Position numbers and translations under genes: made by a program. The notes under the pieces were generated by a model. It saw only the letters and a program-made list of their open reading frames with translations. It ran no database searches and was not told the origin of the DNA. Shown here one piece after another: positions 44,432-51,944 of a stretch of DNA of 64,000 bases (its first letter is position 1; each line of letters begins with the position of its first letter). Origin of the DNA: DASQHW01 sp038238245 (GTDB lineage Bacteria; Actinomycetota; Acidimicrobiia; IMCC26256; PALSA-610); NCBI GenBank assembly GCA_038238245.1, contig JBBRXX010000009.1:1-64000 (forward strand), given 5' to 3'.

Positions 44432-45189
44432 CCGCGTTGCTGTCGGCCCACGACGTCACGAAGAAGTTCGCGGGGATCACCGCGCTCGACAGCGTCAGTC
44501 TCGACGTCGCCGAGCAGGAGATCGTCGGGCTCATCGGTCCGAACGGTGCCGGCAAGACGACGTTCTTCAACTGCTTGCTGGGTCTCCTGGAACCCGATGG
44601 GGGATCGGTGAGGTTCGACGGCCGGGAGCTCACGCGCGTCCCGACCCACAAACGGGCTCGATTGGGCATCGCCCGAACCTTCCAGCGGATCGAGCTGTTC
44701 ACGGGCATGACCCCGCGTGAGCACTTCCTCGTGGCCGAGCGCGTGCGCAACGGCCGCGGCGCGCTCTGGCGGGACGTGCTCTTCCTCGGACGCCCGACCG
44801 CTGACGAAAAGTCGCGAGCCCAGGCCATGCTCGATCTGCTCGGTCTCGGTCCGGTCGGAGACCGCTCGGTCGAGTCGCTGAGCCTCGGCGTCGGCCGGCT
44901 CGTCGAGATCGGTCGCGCGCTGATGACCCGCCCGAAGCTCGTGCTGCTCGACGAGCCCTCGTCGGGGCTCGATCGCGGCGAGACCGAAGAGCTCGCCGGC
45001 ACGCTGCGCACGGTGCAACGCGAACAGGGGATCGCGATCCTGCTCGTCGAGCACGACGTCGACCTCGTGCGGAACCTCGTGGAACGCGTGTACGTGCTCG
45101 ATTTCGGTACGCTCATCGCATCCGGTCCGACGTCGTCGGTCTTTGCGGACAGCGCGGTACGCAAGGCGTATCTCGGGGACCTCGTCTGA
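44428..45189 (+). CDS. livG: Branched-chain amino-acid-type ABC transporter ATPase (LivG-like)
   Basis: A 253-residue ABC ATPase: Walker A GPNGAGKTTFF, the family-typical GIARTFQRIELF, a changed signature loop ESLSLGVGRLVEIG in place of LSGGQ (Gly-Gly replaced by Leu-Gly), Walker B VLLLDEPSSGLD and the switch His in VEHDV. It powers the fused permease. The start is TTG with overlapping TTGA, so translation is coupled to the permease. The weakened signature motif suggests it may rely on its LivF-like partner for one active site. Confidence 0.9.
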   Translation: MTALLSAHDVTKKFAGITALDSVSLDVAEQEIVGLIGPNGAGKTTFFNCLLGLLEPDGGSVRFDGRELTRVPTHKRARLGIARTFQRIELFTGMTPREHFLVAERVRNGRGALWRDVLFLGRPTADEKSRAQAMLDLLGLGPVGDRSVESLSLGVGRLVEIGRALMTRPKLVLLDEPSSGLDRGETEELAGTLRTVQREQGIAILLVEHDVDLVRNLVERVYVLDFGTLIASGPTSSVFADSAVRKAYLGDLV

Positions 45190-45932
45190 TGGCCGCGGCG
45201 CCGGAGCCCACCGCGGTACCGCTCCTCGAGCTGCGCGATGTCGACGCCGCGTACGGTCCCTTCCGCGCGATCTTCGGCGTGTCGCTGCAGCTCTCTCCCG
45301 GCCGCGTGCTCGCCATGCTCGGCTCGAACGGCGCCGGCAAGACCACCGTGGCGCGTGTGGCCTCGGGGCTGCTCGCTCCCACTGCGGGCAAGGTGCTGTT
45401 CGACGGTGATGACGTCACCGGCTGGCGCCCGTTCCGGTACGCGCGTCTCGGCATCGTGCACGCACCCGAAGGTCGTTCGGTCTTCGCGTCGCTCAGCGTC
45501 GAAGACAACCTGCTGCTGACGTTCCAGCGCACTCGCGGCCGCTCCGGTGCCGGCGCCGCCCTCGAACAGGCTTATGCGTTGTTCCCCCGTCTCGGCGAGC
45601 GGCGCCGCCAGATGGCAGGCACGCTTTCGGGCGGAGAACAGCGCATGCTGTCGCTCGCGCGGGTGCTCGTGGAGCAGCCGCGGCTCCTCATCGCCGACGA
45701 GCTCTCGTTGGGCCTGGCACCGATCATCGTCGACGAGGTGTACCGCACGCTCGAGCGAATCCGTGACGCAGGCACGACGCTGCTCCTCGTCGAGCAGCAC
45801 GTGCACCACGCGCTTGCGATCGCCGACGACGCGATCGTGCTCGTGAAGGGGGAGATCGCGTACTCCGGGCCCGTGTCGGAGCTGGGTGATCTCCAGGCCC
45901 GGGTGTTGGGCGGCGAGCCTCCGCAGGCCTAG
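45189..45932 (+). CDS. livF: Branched-chain amino-acid-type ABC transporter ATPase (LivF-like)
   Basis: A 247-residue ABC ATPase with Walker A GSNGAGKTT, the LivF-typical IVHAPEGRSVFASLSVEDNL, a canonical signature TLSGGEQRM, Walker B LLIADELSLGLAP and switch His in VEQHVHHAL. It pairs with the LivG-like subunit. Its ATG overlaps the upstream stop by one base (TGATG). It completes the transporter operon. Confidence 0.93.
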   Translation: MAAAPEPTAVPLLELRDVDAAYGPFRAIFGVSLQLSPGRVLAMLGSNGAGKTTVARVASGLLAPTAGKVLFDGDDVTGWRPFRYARLGIVHAPEGRSVFASLSVEDNLLLTFQRTRGRSGAGAALEQAYALFPRLGERRRQMAGTLSGGEQRMLSLARVLVEQPRLLIADELSLGLAPIIVDEVYRTLERIRDAGTTLLLVEQHVHHALAIADDAIVLVKGEIAYSGPVSELGDLQARVLGGEPPQA

Positions 45933-45943
45933 ACCGGAACGTC

Positions 45944-46483
45944 GTGCATTACCGCGCGGCCACTGCACGAGATGTCGAGGCCATCGCCGCGCTGCATGCC
46001 GACAGCTGGCGGCGTCACTATCGCGGTGCGCTCTCGGACGCGTTTCTCGATGGTGATGTCGTCGCCGACCGGTTGGCGGTGTGGACGGCGCGGCTGACCG
46101 AGCCGCAGCCCCACCAGTGCACGATCGTCGCCGACGACGATGGGACGGTGGTCGGCTTTGTGCACACGGCGCTCGACGAAGACCCGAAGTGGGGCGCGCT
46201 CCTCGACAACCTGCATGTGGTGTACGCGCGCAAACGGGATCGGATCGGCACACACTTGATGGCCGAGAGCGCGTCGATAGTGCTCGAACGGAGACCGTCG
46301 GCGGGCCTGTACCTCTGGGTGCTCGAGCAGAACACCGCGGCCCAGGCTTTCTACGCGGCGCGGGGTGGGGTGTGCGTCGAGCGCGAGATCGCCCCCGCGA
46401 CAGGTGGCGGCACCACGGAACGGCTGAGGTTCGTGTGGCCGGACCCCTCCGTGTTGCTCGTGTCGGACGACCGCGAAGCCTGA
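45944..46483 (+). CDS. GNAT family N-acetyltransferase
   Basis: A 179-residue GNAT protein. It opens YRAATARDVEAIAALHADSWRRHY, the canonical GNAT start, and carries the acetyl-CoA binding region around LHVVYARKRDRIGTHLM and the ending LEQNTAAQAFYAARG. The GTG start is 11 bp after livF, so it may be read from the transporter operon, although its function is probably independent. Acceptor unknown. Confidence 0.88.
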   Translation: MHYRAATARDVEAIAALHADSWRRHYRGALSDAFLDGDVVADRLAVWTARLTEPQPHQCTIVADDDGTVVGFVHTALDEDPKWGALLDNLHVVYARKRDRIGTHLMAESASIVLERRPSAGLYLWVLEQNTAAQAFYAARGGVCVEREIAPATGGGTTERLRFVWPDPSVLLVSDDREA

Positions 46484-46491
46484 GGTCGCGC

Positions 46492-47136
46492 TCAGGCGCC
46501 GAACAGGGCCGCGTGCATGACTCGGGCGAGGGTGTCGATCATCGCGTCACGATCGACGCGCACCTGGCGTGAGAGGACGTAGTAGTTCAAGCGCTCGAGC
46601 ATCGCGACCAGCGCGAGCGACGCGACGGCCGGGTCGAGGTCGGCGGGGGCCACCTCGGCGATGCGCTGGTACAGCACGCGCGTGAACTGACTGAGCACGT
46701 CCGTGCCGAGCCGGCCGACCTCACTCCCGCCGATCTCGGCCTCGGTCCACGCGCGGATGACCGCGCCGTAGTGCTCGTAAAGGTCGCTGAGCTGCTCGAT
46801 CCACGCACGCAGCTCGGCCCGTCCCGGGGTGCCGGGCCGGAGCGGCGCCAGCCGCTCGGCAAGCGCGCGCATCGCATCCGCGACCTCGCCCGCGAGGGCG
46901 CGGAAGAGGTCCTCCTTGTTGGCGAAGTACAGGTAGAACGTGCCGTGCGACGTCCGCGCGACCTTGACGATGTCGTCCACGCGGGTGGCGAAGTATCCCT
47001 TGGCCGCGAACACCTGCGCGCCCGCATCCAGCAGCTTCCGCTTCGTGAGCTTGCCGCGGGCACGCAGCTCCCGGGGCTGTCCCGATGCCCCCGGCCGAGC
47101 GCGCGCGCGGCCCGGCTGCGCGGCTGATCGCGACAT
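46492..47136 (-). CDS. TetR/AcrR family transcriptional regulator
   Basis: A 214-residue TetR protein. Residues about 27-75 form the helix-turn-helix domain (LTKRKLLDAGAQVFAAKGYFATRVDDIVK, then TSHGTFYLYFANKEDLF). The rest is the ligand-binding helical bundle. It is divergent from the MaoC-SDR pair, with 113 bp between starts, so it may control them and respond to an acyl-CoA or similar ligand (inference). A leaderless-type TACCCT box lies six bases before its ATG. Confidence 0.9.
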   Translation of the reverse strand: MSRSAAQPGRARARPGASGQPRELRARGKLTKRKLLDAGAQVFAAKGYFATRVDDIVKVARTSHGTFYLYFANKEDLFRALAGEVADAMRALAERLAPLRPGTPGRAELRAWIEQLSDLYEHYGAVIRAWTEAEIGGSEVGRLGTDVLSQFTRVLYQRIAEVAPADLDPAVASLALVAMLERLNYYVLSRQVRVDRDAMIDTLARVMHAALFGA

Positions 47137-47142
47137 CGATGC

Positions 47143-47148
47143 AGGGTA
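47143..47148 (-). promoter_or_regulatory. -10 box TACCCT, leaderless start of the TetR gene
   Basis: On the minus strand TACCCT is followed by six bases and then the ATG at 47136. No ribosome-binding site is present. Confidence 0.45.
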
Positions 47149-47211
47149 GGCGGACCCGACGCCGGTGTCACCTTTCGGGCGCTCGTCCTGACTGGGCGGG
47201 TCTCGCGCCGC

Positions 47212-47217
47212 TACGAT
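47212..47217 (+). promoter_or_regulatory. -10 box TACGAT upstream of the MaoC gene
   Basis: TACGAT fits TANNNT and lies 38 nt before the TTG at 47250, with the ribosome-binding site GAGGAGG between them. Confidence 0.4.
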
Positions 47218-47249
47218 CCGACGCCGATGTCAGCTTCGAGGAGGGTCAC

Positions 47250-47666
47250 TTGGCCGCCGTCACGAACGATGCCGTAACGATCGGTGAAGAGCGCGCGCAC
47301 GAGTTCCCGCCGCTCACCCGCACGATGTTCGTGAAATACGCGGGGGCGAGCGGCGATTTCAATCCGATGCACCACGACGACACGATCGCCGCCCAGGTCG
47401 GCAATCCCTCGGTGTTCGGCCACGGCATGCTCACGATGGGCCTGGCGGCGCGCGTCGTGAAGGACTGGTTCGGGCCCGAGGCGATCCGCCGGTTCCAGGT
47501 GCGATTCGCCAAGCAGGTGTGGCCCGGCGACGTCCTCACGTGCACGGCCACGGTCACCGGCAAGCGTGACGAGGGCGGCGAGCACCTCGTCGATCTCGAT
47601 GTCGTCGTCGAGAACCAGAACGGTGACAAGGCCATCAGCGGTTCCGCGACCGCGGCGGTCGCGTAG
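47250..47666 (+). CDS. MaoC-like (R)-hydratase
   Basis: A 138-residue hot-dog-fold dehydratase with the hydratase-2 motif ASGDFNPMHHD (catalytic Asp and His) and FGHGMLTMGL. It should hydrate enoyl-CoA to (R)-3-hydroxyacyl-CoA or do the reverse. The start is a TTG with GAGGAGG five bases upstream; no ATG or GTG is in a better place. It abuts the SDR gene (stop directly followed by ATG), so the two enzymes form a hydration-oxidation pair. Confidence 0.9.
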   Translation: MAAVTNDAVTIGEERAHEFPPLTRTMFVKYAGASGDFNPMHHDDTIAAQVGNPSVFGHGMLTMGLAARVVKDWFGPEAIRRFQVRFAKQVWPGDVLTCTATVTGKRDEGGEHLVDLDVVVENQNGDKAISGSATAAVA

Positions 47667-48557
47667 ATGGGTTTGCTCGACGGGCGGGTCGCGGTCGTGA
47701 CCGGATCGGGCCGCGGCATCGGACGCGAGTTCGCGCTGTGCTTCGCGCGCGAGGGCGCCCGCGTAATCGTGAACGACGTGGGCGTGTCGCTCGACGGCCG
47801 CGGTGGCGAAGGTGACCCGGCGGCGGAGGTGTGCAAGGAGATCGAGGCGCTGGGTTCGACGGGCGTGCCCAACTACGACTCGGTGACCGACTTCGACGGT
47901 GCGCGCCGGATCGTGCAGTCCGCGGTCGACGCGTTCGGCACGATCGACATCCTCGTCAACAACGCGGGCATCGTGCGCGACAAGACGCTGGTCAAGATGG
48001 ACGAGTCCGACTTCGACGCGGTCATCGCCGTGCACCTCAAGGGCACATTCAACTGCACGCGCCACGCGGCCGAGGTGATGAAGGACAAGGGTTACGGGCG
48101 GATCGTCAACATCACGTCGTCGGCGGGCCTGCGCGGCAACTTCGGTCAGACGAACTACGGCGCGGCCAAGGCCGGCATCATGGGGATGACGTTCGTATGG
48201 TCGATGGAGCTCGGTCGCTACGGCATCACCGTGAACGCGGTGGCGCCGGCCGGCGCGACCCGCATGACCGCTGCGCTGTACGAGCGGTCGGGCAAGGAAC
48301 CGCCGCCGGAGGAAAACCCGGCGTTGAACGCGCCGCTGGTCGCGTATCTCGCGTCCGAGTCGGCCGCGCACGTGAACGGTCAGATCCTCGGACGCACCGA
48401 GTACGCGTACACGCTGTTCCAGCATCCGAAGCAGATCGCATGGATGTGGAAGGACGGCGGTTGGACGGCCGCCGACGTCGCCGAGCGATTCGACGACGGT
48501 CTCGGCCAGCACCTTCAGCAGGTCGGCATGGTGATGCCACAGTCGATGAAGAAATGA
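47667..48557 (+). CDS. SDR family oxidoreductase, MFE-2/3-hydroxyacyl-CoA dehydrogenase type
   Basis: A 296-residue SDR with TGSGRGIG, VNNAGIVRDKTLVKM, ITSSAG and the YGAAK catalytic site. The N-terminal GRVAVVTGSGRGIGREFALCFAREGARVIVNDVGVSLDGRG and the long C-terminus resemble the dehydrogenase part of peroxisomal multifunctional enzyme 2. It would oxidise the (R)-3-hydroxyacyl-CoA made by the adjacent MaoC protein. Start and stop abut neighbours with no gap upstream. Confidence 0.9.
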   Translation: MGLLDGRVAVVTGSGRGIGREFALCFAREGARVIVNDVGVSLDGRGGEGDPAAEVCKEIEALGSTGVPNYDSVTDFDGARRIVQSAVDAFGTIDILVNNAGIVRDKTLVKMDESDFDAVIAVHLKGTFNCTRHAAEVMKDKGYGRIVNITSSAGLRGNFGQTNYGAAKAGIMGMTFVWSMELGRYGITVNAVAPAGATRMTAALYERSGKEPPPEENPALNAPLVAYLASESAAHVNGQILGRTEYAYTLFQHPKQIAWMWKDGGWTAADVAERFDDGLGQHLQQVGMVMPQSMKK

Positions 48558-48569
48558 GCGCACCGCCAG

Positions 48570-48617
48570 TTCTTGCGACGATTGACGACACTCGGTGTCG
48601 CCGGGCCTCGCAAGAAC
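48570..48617. repeat. Inverted repeat GTTCTTGCGA...TCGCAAGAAC with nested hairpin
   Basis: Two perfectly complementary 10-base arms (48570-48579 and 48608-48617) enclose a 28-base loop that itself folds as GACAC-TCG-GTGTC (48588-48600). It sits in the 73-bp gap between the SDR and the sugar-isomerase-like gene. No T run follows, so it is not a standard intrinsic terminator. Confidence 0.7.
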
Positions 48618-48630
48618 CGACGGGTTGAGG

Positions 48631-49269
48631 ATGCGCTGGCCGCTGGGAGTCGTCGACGTCGTCTATTGGGGACGCGGGGACGTGCTCGAGCGGGCGCGCG
48701 CGGCGAAGGCCGACGGGTTCGAACACATCGATCCTCTGATCGACGTCGACCCCGCGACGCTCGCGCTGCCGGTCGGATGCCCGACGGCGTACCCGAAGCC
48801 GGTCGACGCATGGTGCTCCACGCCCGCGCCGAGCGCCGAGCTCGACGGCGCGTGGGAACGTGCGGTGCGCTGGTGGCGCGCCGCGCCGCACGCGCTGCTG
48901 GAGCCGTGGACCGGCGCGATCGTGAACTCGTTGGAGAGCGTGCAGGCCTTTCGCGCGGAGGTCCCGACCGTCCGGCTACTGGTCGACACCGGGCACGTCG
49001 CGTGCTGGGGCGGCGATCCCTGCGAACTGCTCGAGTTCGCGGATCACCTCCAGCTGCGGCAAGGCAGGCCCGGTCACACCCAGCTGCACGCCGACGATCC
49101 GTCGGGTGTCGTGGACTTCGACGCGCTGTTCCGCCGCCTCGACCGCCTCGGCTACCGCGGCGCGCTCAGCGTCGAGTACTTCGACCTCCCTGAGCGGGGC
49201 TGGCCGTTGGAAGACCCCGAAGCCTGGGCGCGTGACCTCGCGGCGCGGCTGCGCGCGACGGGTACCTAG
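48631..49269 (+). CDS. Sugar phosphate isomerase/epimerase-like protein
   Basis: A 212-residue protein of the xylose-isomerase-like TIM-barrel (AP endonuclease 2) superfamily. Signs are DGFEHIDPLI at an early strand, LLVDTGHVACWG (metal-site Asp and His), HTQLHADDPSGVVDF and the ending SVEYFDLP (Glu). It is shorter than the usual 270 residues. The ATG at 48631 follows the inverted repeat; a GTG at 48595 lies inside it. The stop is shared, through CTAG, with the convergent lactonase gene. Confidence 0.75.
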   Translation: MRWPLGVVDVVYWGRGDVLERARAAKADGFEHIDPLIDVDPATLALPVGCPTAYPKPVDAWCSTPAPSAELDGAWERAVRWWRAAPHALLEPWTGAIVNSLESVQAFRAEVPTVRLLVDTGHVACWGGDPCELLEFADHLQLRQGRPGHTQLHADDPSGVVDFDALFRRLDRLGYRGALSVEYFDLPERGWPLEDPEAWARDLAARLRATGT

Positions 49270-50132
49270 ACCGGGATCCAGGCCGGCAACGGCAGACCCG
49301 GGGTCGGCATGTGCTCGAACGCGACGAGGTTTCCCGGGATCGCGTCGGTGACGAAGAGAGTGCGGAGATCGTCGCCACCGAAACAGCAGTTGGTGGTGAC
49401 GCCCTTGCCGTCGATCTCGAGGAAGTCGACGATCGTGCCGTCGGGTTCGACGACGCGTATGCCGTGCTCGATCGTCGACGCGACGTAGTAGCGACCGTCG
49501 GCGTCGAGGCAGAAGCCGTCCCCGCCGCCCCGGCCGAGCGTCTCGATCACCCAATCGCGCTCGCCGTCGTCGTGCACACGGAGGAGTCCGCGTCGTTCGA
49601 CGACCACGACGGTGCCGTCGGGATCGAACGCGATGCCGTTGCAGTAGGAGAATCCCGACGCGTATGTCCGCACGTCTCCGTCCCGGCCGTAGATCAACAC
49701 GCGTCCCACGTCCTCGTCGTCGGGTGGCGGGTAGTGGCCCGGATCGGTGAAGTACACCTCGCCGCTCGTCGCCACCGCGAGGTCGTTCGGCCCCCGCATC
49801 GCATGGTCGGCGAGGTAGGTCACGTTGCCGTGCGGGTCGGCGAGCTGGAGGCCGGGCGTCGCGGGGACGCACGCGGGCAAGTTCGCGAACACACCGGGCA
49901 GGCGTGAGAAGTCGATCCCGCCGTTCTGGGTCACGAGGATCGAGCCGTCCGCGCCCAGGGCCGCGCCGTTGGCGCCGCCGCCGGTCAGCGCGATGCGCTC
50001 GGTCAACTGCTGCTCGGGCCAGACGCGGTACAGCGCGCCGGCCGCGACGCTCGTCGCGACCACCGTTCTGTCCGGGCACCACACCGGCCCCTCGGCGAAC
50101 GGGATGCCCGTGCCCACGACCACAGATTGCAT
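49266..50132 (-). CDS. SMP-30/gluconolactonase/LRE family protein
   Basis: A 288-residue six-bladed propeller lactonase. Typical segments are AEGPVWCPDRTVVATS (metal Glu), RGPNDLAVATSGEVYFTDPG (metal Asn and lid), NGIAFDPDGTVVVVE and the late GKGVTTNCCFGGDDLRTLFVTDA (metal Asp). It hydrolyses sugar lactones or related esters. I chose the ATG at 50132; the frame continues upstream but runs antisense to the UGSC gene. It is divergent from the UGSC gene with 43 bp between starts. Confidence 0.9.
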   Translation of the reverse strand: MQSVVVGTGIPFAEGPVWCPDRTVVATSVAAGALYRVWPEQQLTERIALTGGGANGAALGADGSILVTQNGGIDFSRLPGVFANLPACVPATPGLQLADPHGNVTYLADHAMRGPNDLAVATSGEVYFTDPGHYPPPDDEDVGRVLIYGRDGDVRTYASGFSYCNGIAFDPDGTVVVVERRGLLRVHDDGERDWVIETLGRGGGDGFCLDADGRYYVASTIEHGIRVVEPDGTIVDFLEIDGKGVTTNCCFGGDDLRTLFVTDAIPGNLVAFEHMPTPGLPLPAWIPV

Positions 50133-50175
50133 CTGGTGGCGCACATTACGCTCTCTTTCGATCACGGAGGTGCAG

Positions 50176-50715
50176 ATGCGCAGGGTTCGAGTTCTCGATC
50201 CCACCGCGGCGCCGCCGGCAACCGACCCCGATCCGGGCCCGGACGCCGGCACGCTGGGCGGCAAGACCATCGGGCTGCGATTCGATCGGGCGTGGCGCTC
50301 GTGGCTGTGGGTGCTCGACGAGTGGGAGCCGCGCCTTCGTGCCGCGGGTGCACACGTGCGGCGATGGGAAGCCGGCAACCGTATCGGGGTCGACGGCAGC
50401 GACACCTTCGCCCAGCTCAGTGTGTTCGCCGCCGATGTCGACGCCGCGCTCGTCGGCCTCGGCAATTGAGGCAGCTGTACCTCCTGGACGGTGCACGACA
50501 CGGTTGCCGTGGCCGGCGGGGGGAAGACGGCGGTCGCCGTCGTGACAGCGGAGTTCGAGGTGCTGGCGAACACGATGGCCGCGAACGCGGGCCGTCCCGG
50601 ATTGCGTGTGCACGTGCTCCCGTACCCGCTGGAATCGCTACCGGAGAACGACGTGCGGGCGATCGCGCGCGAGCACTGGCCCCAGGTATTGCAGACGCTC
50701 GGCGCCGTCGTGTGA
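50176..50715 (+). CDS. UGSC family selenoprotein (in-frame TGA read as selenocysteine)
   Basis: Translation from the ATG at 50176 (GGAGG five bases upstream) runs to a TGA at 50467-50469. The same frame then stays open to 50715 with protein-like sequence. Reading that TGA as Sec (residue 98) gives 179 residues and the motif U-G-S-C: upstream DVDAALVGLGN, then UGSCTSW, then TVHDTVAVAGGGKTAVAVVTAEF. This is the hallmark of the 'UGSC family (seleno)protein' named in NCBI protein families, as I recall it. Sec98 and Cys101 form a likely redox pair. The fold and reaction are unknown. A candidate SECIS hairpin directly follows the TGA. The Sec machinery is not in this window. Confidence 0.85.
50467..50469 (+). 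other. Selenocysteine codon (TGA)
   Basis: This in-frame TGA separates two frame-matched halves of one protein and is followed by codons for Gly-Ser-Cys. A normal stop here would truncate the protein just before its conserved redox motif. Confidence 0.8.
50476..50495 (+). promoter_or_regulatory. Candidate bacterial SECIS hairpin
   Basis: UGUACC (50476-50481) can pair with GGUGCA (50490-50495; one U-G wobble), closing an eight-base loop UCCUGGAC. The loop GG at 50486-50487 lies 19-20 bases after the U of the TGA, within the 16-37 base window described for the guanine in bacterial SECIS apical loops. Confidence 0.45.
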
Positions 50716-50725
50716 GGATGGAGAA

Positions 50726-51940
50726 ATGACTGAGTCGCACGAGGCAGCTTCCGTGACCAACGCGGGGGTGAACGACGCGGCGAGCGGAGCGACGAAGGAG
50801 CGAAGCGAGCTCGCGGGAGCGGCGAGCGCCCATGGGCCGGGTATCCCGGCCCGCAGCGAGCGCGACCCGGAAGATTGCGGGCCGGAGGGCTGTACGTTGG
50901 ATTGGCTCGTCTCGGAGCGCGTCGAGGTCGACGACGATCCGGTCGAGTTCATGAAGCTCGCGACCGACGCGGGATGGGGTGACGGTCTGCCCCTGATACC
51001 GCCGACCGAGGAGCGGGTCCGGGCGTTCGTCGCCGGGTCCGGGCGATTTCCCGAGGAGGTGGTCGCCGAGATCCCTCCGCGCAACGGACGCGCCTCGATC
51101 GAGAAGATTGCGATCAACGCCGTGATGGCCGGCGCGCCCGCGGAGGCGATGCCGTTGTTGGTCGCCGCGATCTCCGCAATGGCCGATCCGCTGTTCAACC
51201 TGTTCGCGCTGAACACGACGACGTGCTGCGTCGTGCCCGCCATGATCGTGAACGGACCGGTGCGCCAGGATCTGAAGCTCCCGATGGGACCGGGATGCTT
51301 CGGTGGCGAGGCCGGTACCGGCGCGTCGATCGGTCGCGCCTCACGATTGATCACGCGCAACGTCGGCGGGCAGAAGGTCGGGCTGAACTCCAAGAGCGTG
51401 TTCGGTCAACCGGGCCGGGTCAGCGGCATCTGCGTGGGGGAGTGGGAGGAGCGCTCGCCGTGGGCACCGCTCTCCGTACGGCGGGGCAGTGCGCCCGGCG
51501 CCGATGCGGTCACCGTGCACGGCGCGACCGGAACCATCGACATCGCCGACATCGTTGCCGACACCGGTGTCGACCTGCTCGAGATCATCGGAAAATCGCT
51601 CGCGTTCATCGGTACGAACGCGTTCATCGGCGATCATCACGGTGCCGAGATCATGGTCGCGCTTGCGCCGCCGTGGGCCGAGCTGATCGCGCGGGCGTAT
51701 CCCGACATCGCGGACGTGCAGGAACGGCTCTTCGAGCACGCCAAGCTCCCGGTCTCGTGGTGGCCGGAGGCGCACCGGCGCCGCGCCGAGGAGAACAACC
51801 GCGTCGACGAACGCGGCGACGTGCATCTCGTCGCGTCCCCCGAGCACATGCTGGTGATCGTGAACGGCGGGCTCGGCAATCTGCACGCGCTGGCGCTGCA
51901 CAGCTTTGGTCCGACGCGGGCAGTGACACGTAGCTTCTGA
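50726..51940 (+). CDS. Conserved protein of unknown function associated with the UGSC selenoprotein
   Basis: A 404-residue cytoplasmic protein starting 10 bp after the UGSC stop. The first 50 residues are poorly conserved-looking and encoded by a palindrome-rich stretch. Then come a Cys pair (CGPEGC), the block WGDGLPLIPPTEERV, VEKIAINAVMAG-like IEKIAINAVMAGAP, an NTTTCCVVPAMIVNGPVR segment with adjacent Cys, and GEWEERSPWAPLSVRRG. I recall similar proteins next to UGSC genes in other bacteria, but no function is known. Cysteines near the N-terminus and in TTCC could exchange electrons with the Sec-Cys pair (inference). Confidence 0.75.
   Translation: MTESHEAASVTNAGVNDAASGATKERSELAGAASAHGPGIPARSERDPEDCGPEGCTLDWLVSERVEVDDDPVEFMKLATDAGWGDGLPLIPPTEERVRAFVAGSGRFPEEVVAEIPPRNGRASIEKIAINAVMAGAPAEAMPLLVAAISAMADPLFNLFALNTTTCCVVPAMIVNGPVRQDLKLPMGPGCFGGEAGTGASIGRASRLITRNVGGQKVGLNSKSVFGQPGRVSGICVGEWEERSPWAPLSVRRGSAPGADAVTVHGATGTIDIADIVADTGVDLLEIIGKSLAFIGTNAFIGDHHGAEIMVALAPPWAELIARAYPDIADVQERLFEHAKLPVSWWPEAHRRRAEENNRVDERGDVHLVASPEHMLVIVNGGLGNLHALALHSFGPTRAVTRSF
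50781..50852. repeat. Palindrome-rich insert in the 5' coding region (AGCG-type repeat plus 8-bp hairpin)
   Basis: The stretch has repeated GCGAGC/GGAGCGA units, a 10-base palindrome GCGAGCTCGC (50805-50814), and a perfect hairpin GGGCCGGG-TAT-CCCGGCCC (50834-50852). It is translated as low-complexity ASGATKERSELAG... in frame. Confidence 0.6.
51931..51936 (+). promoter_or_regulatory. -10 box TAGCTT before the hydroxyacid dehydrogenase
   Basis: TAGCTT spans the last codons of the previous gene and is followed by eight bases and the GTG at 51945; no ribosome-binding site is seen. A leaderless start inside the operon is possible. Confidence 0.35.
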
Positions 51941-51944
51941 CGTC

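Noticed and set aside
47227..47277. Sixteen-codon out-of-frame ORF overlapping the MaoC start
   Set aside because: The frame conflicts with the MaoC gene, and the strong ribosome-binding site fits the TTG at 47250 instead.
50470..50715. Reading the UGSC region as a pseudogene with a nonsense mutation
   Set aside because: The TGA sits exactly at the first residue of the conserved motif followed by Gly-Ser-Cys, the rest of the frame is intact, and no other damage is present; Sec is the simpler reading.
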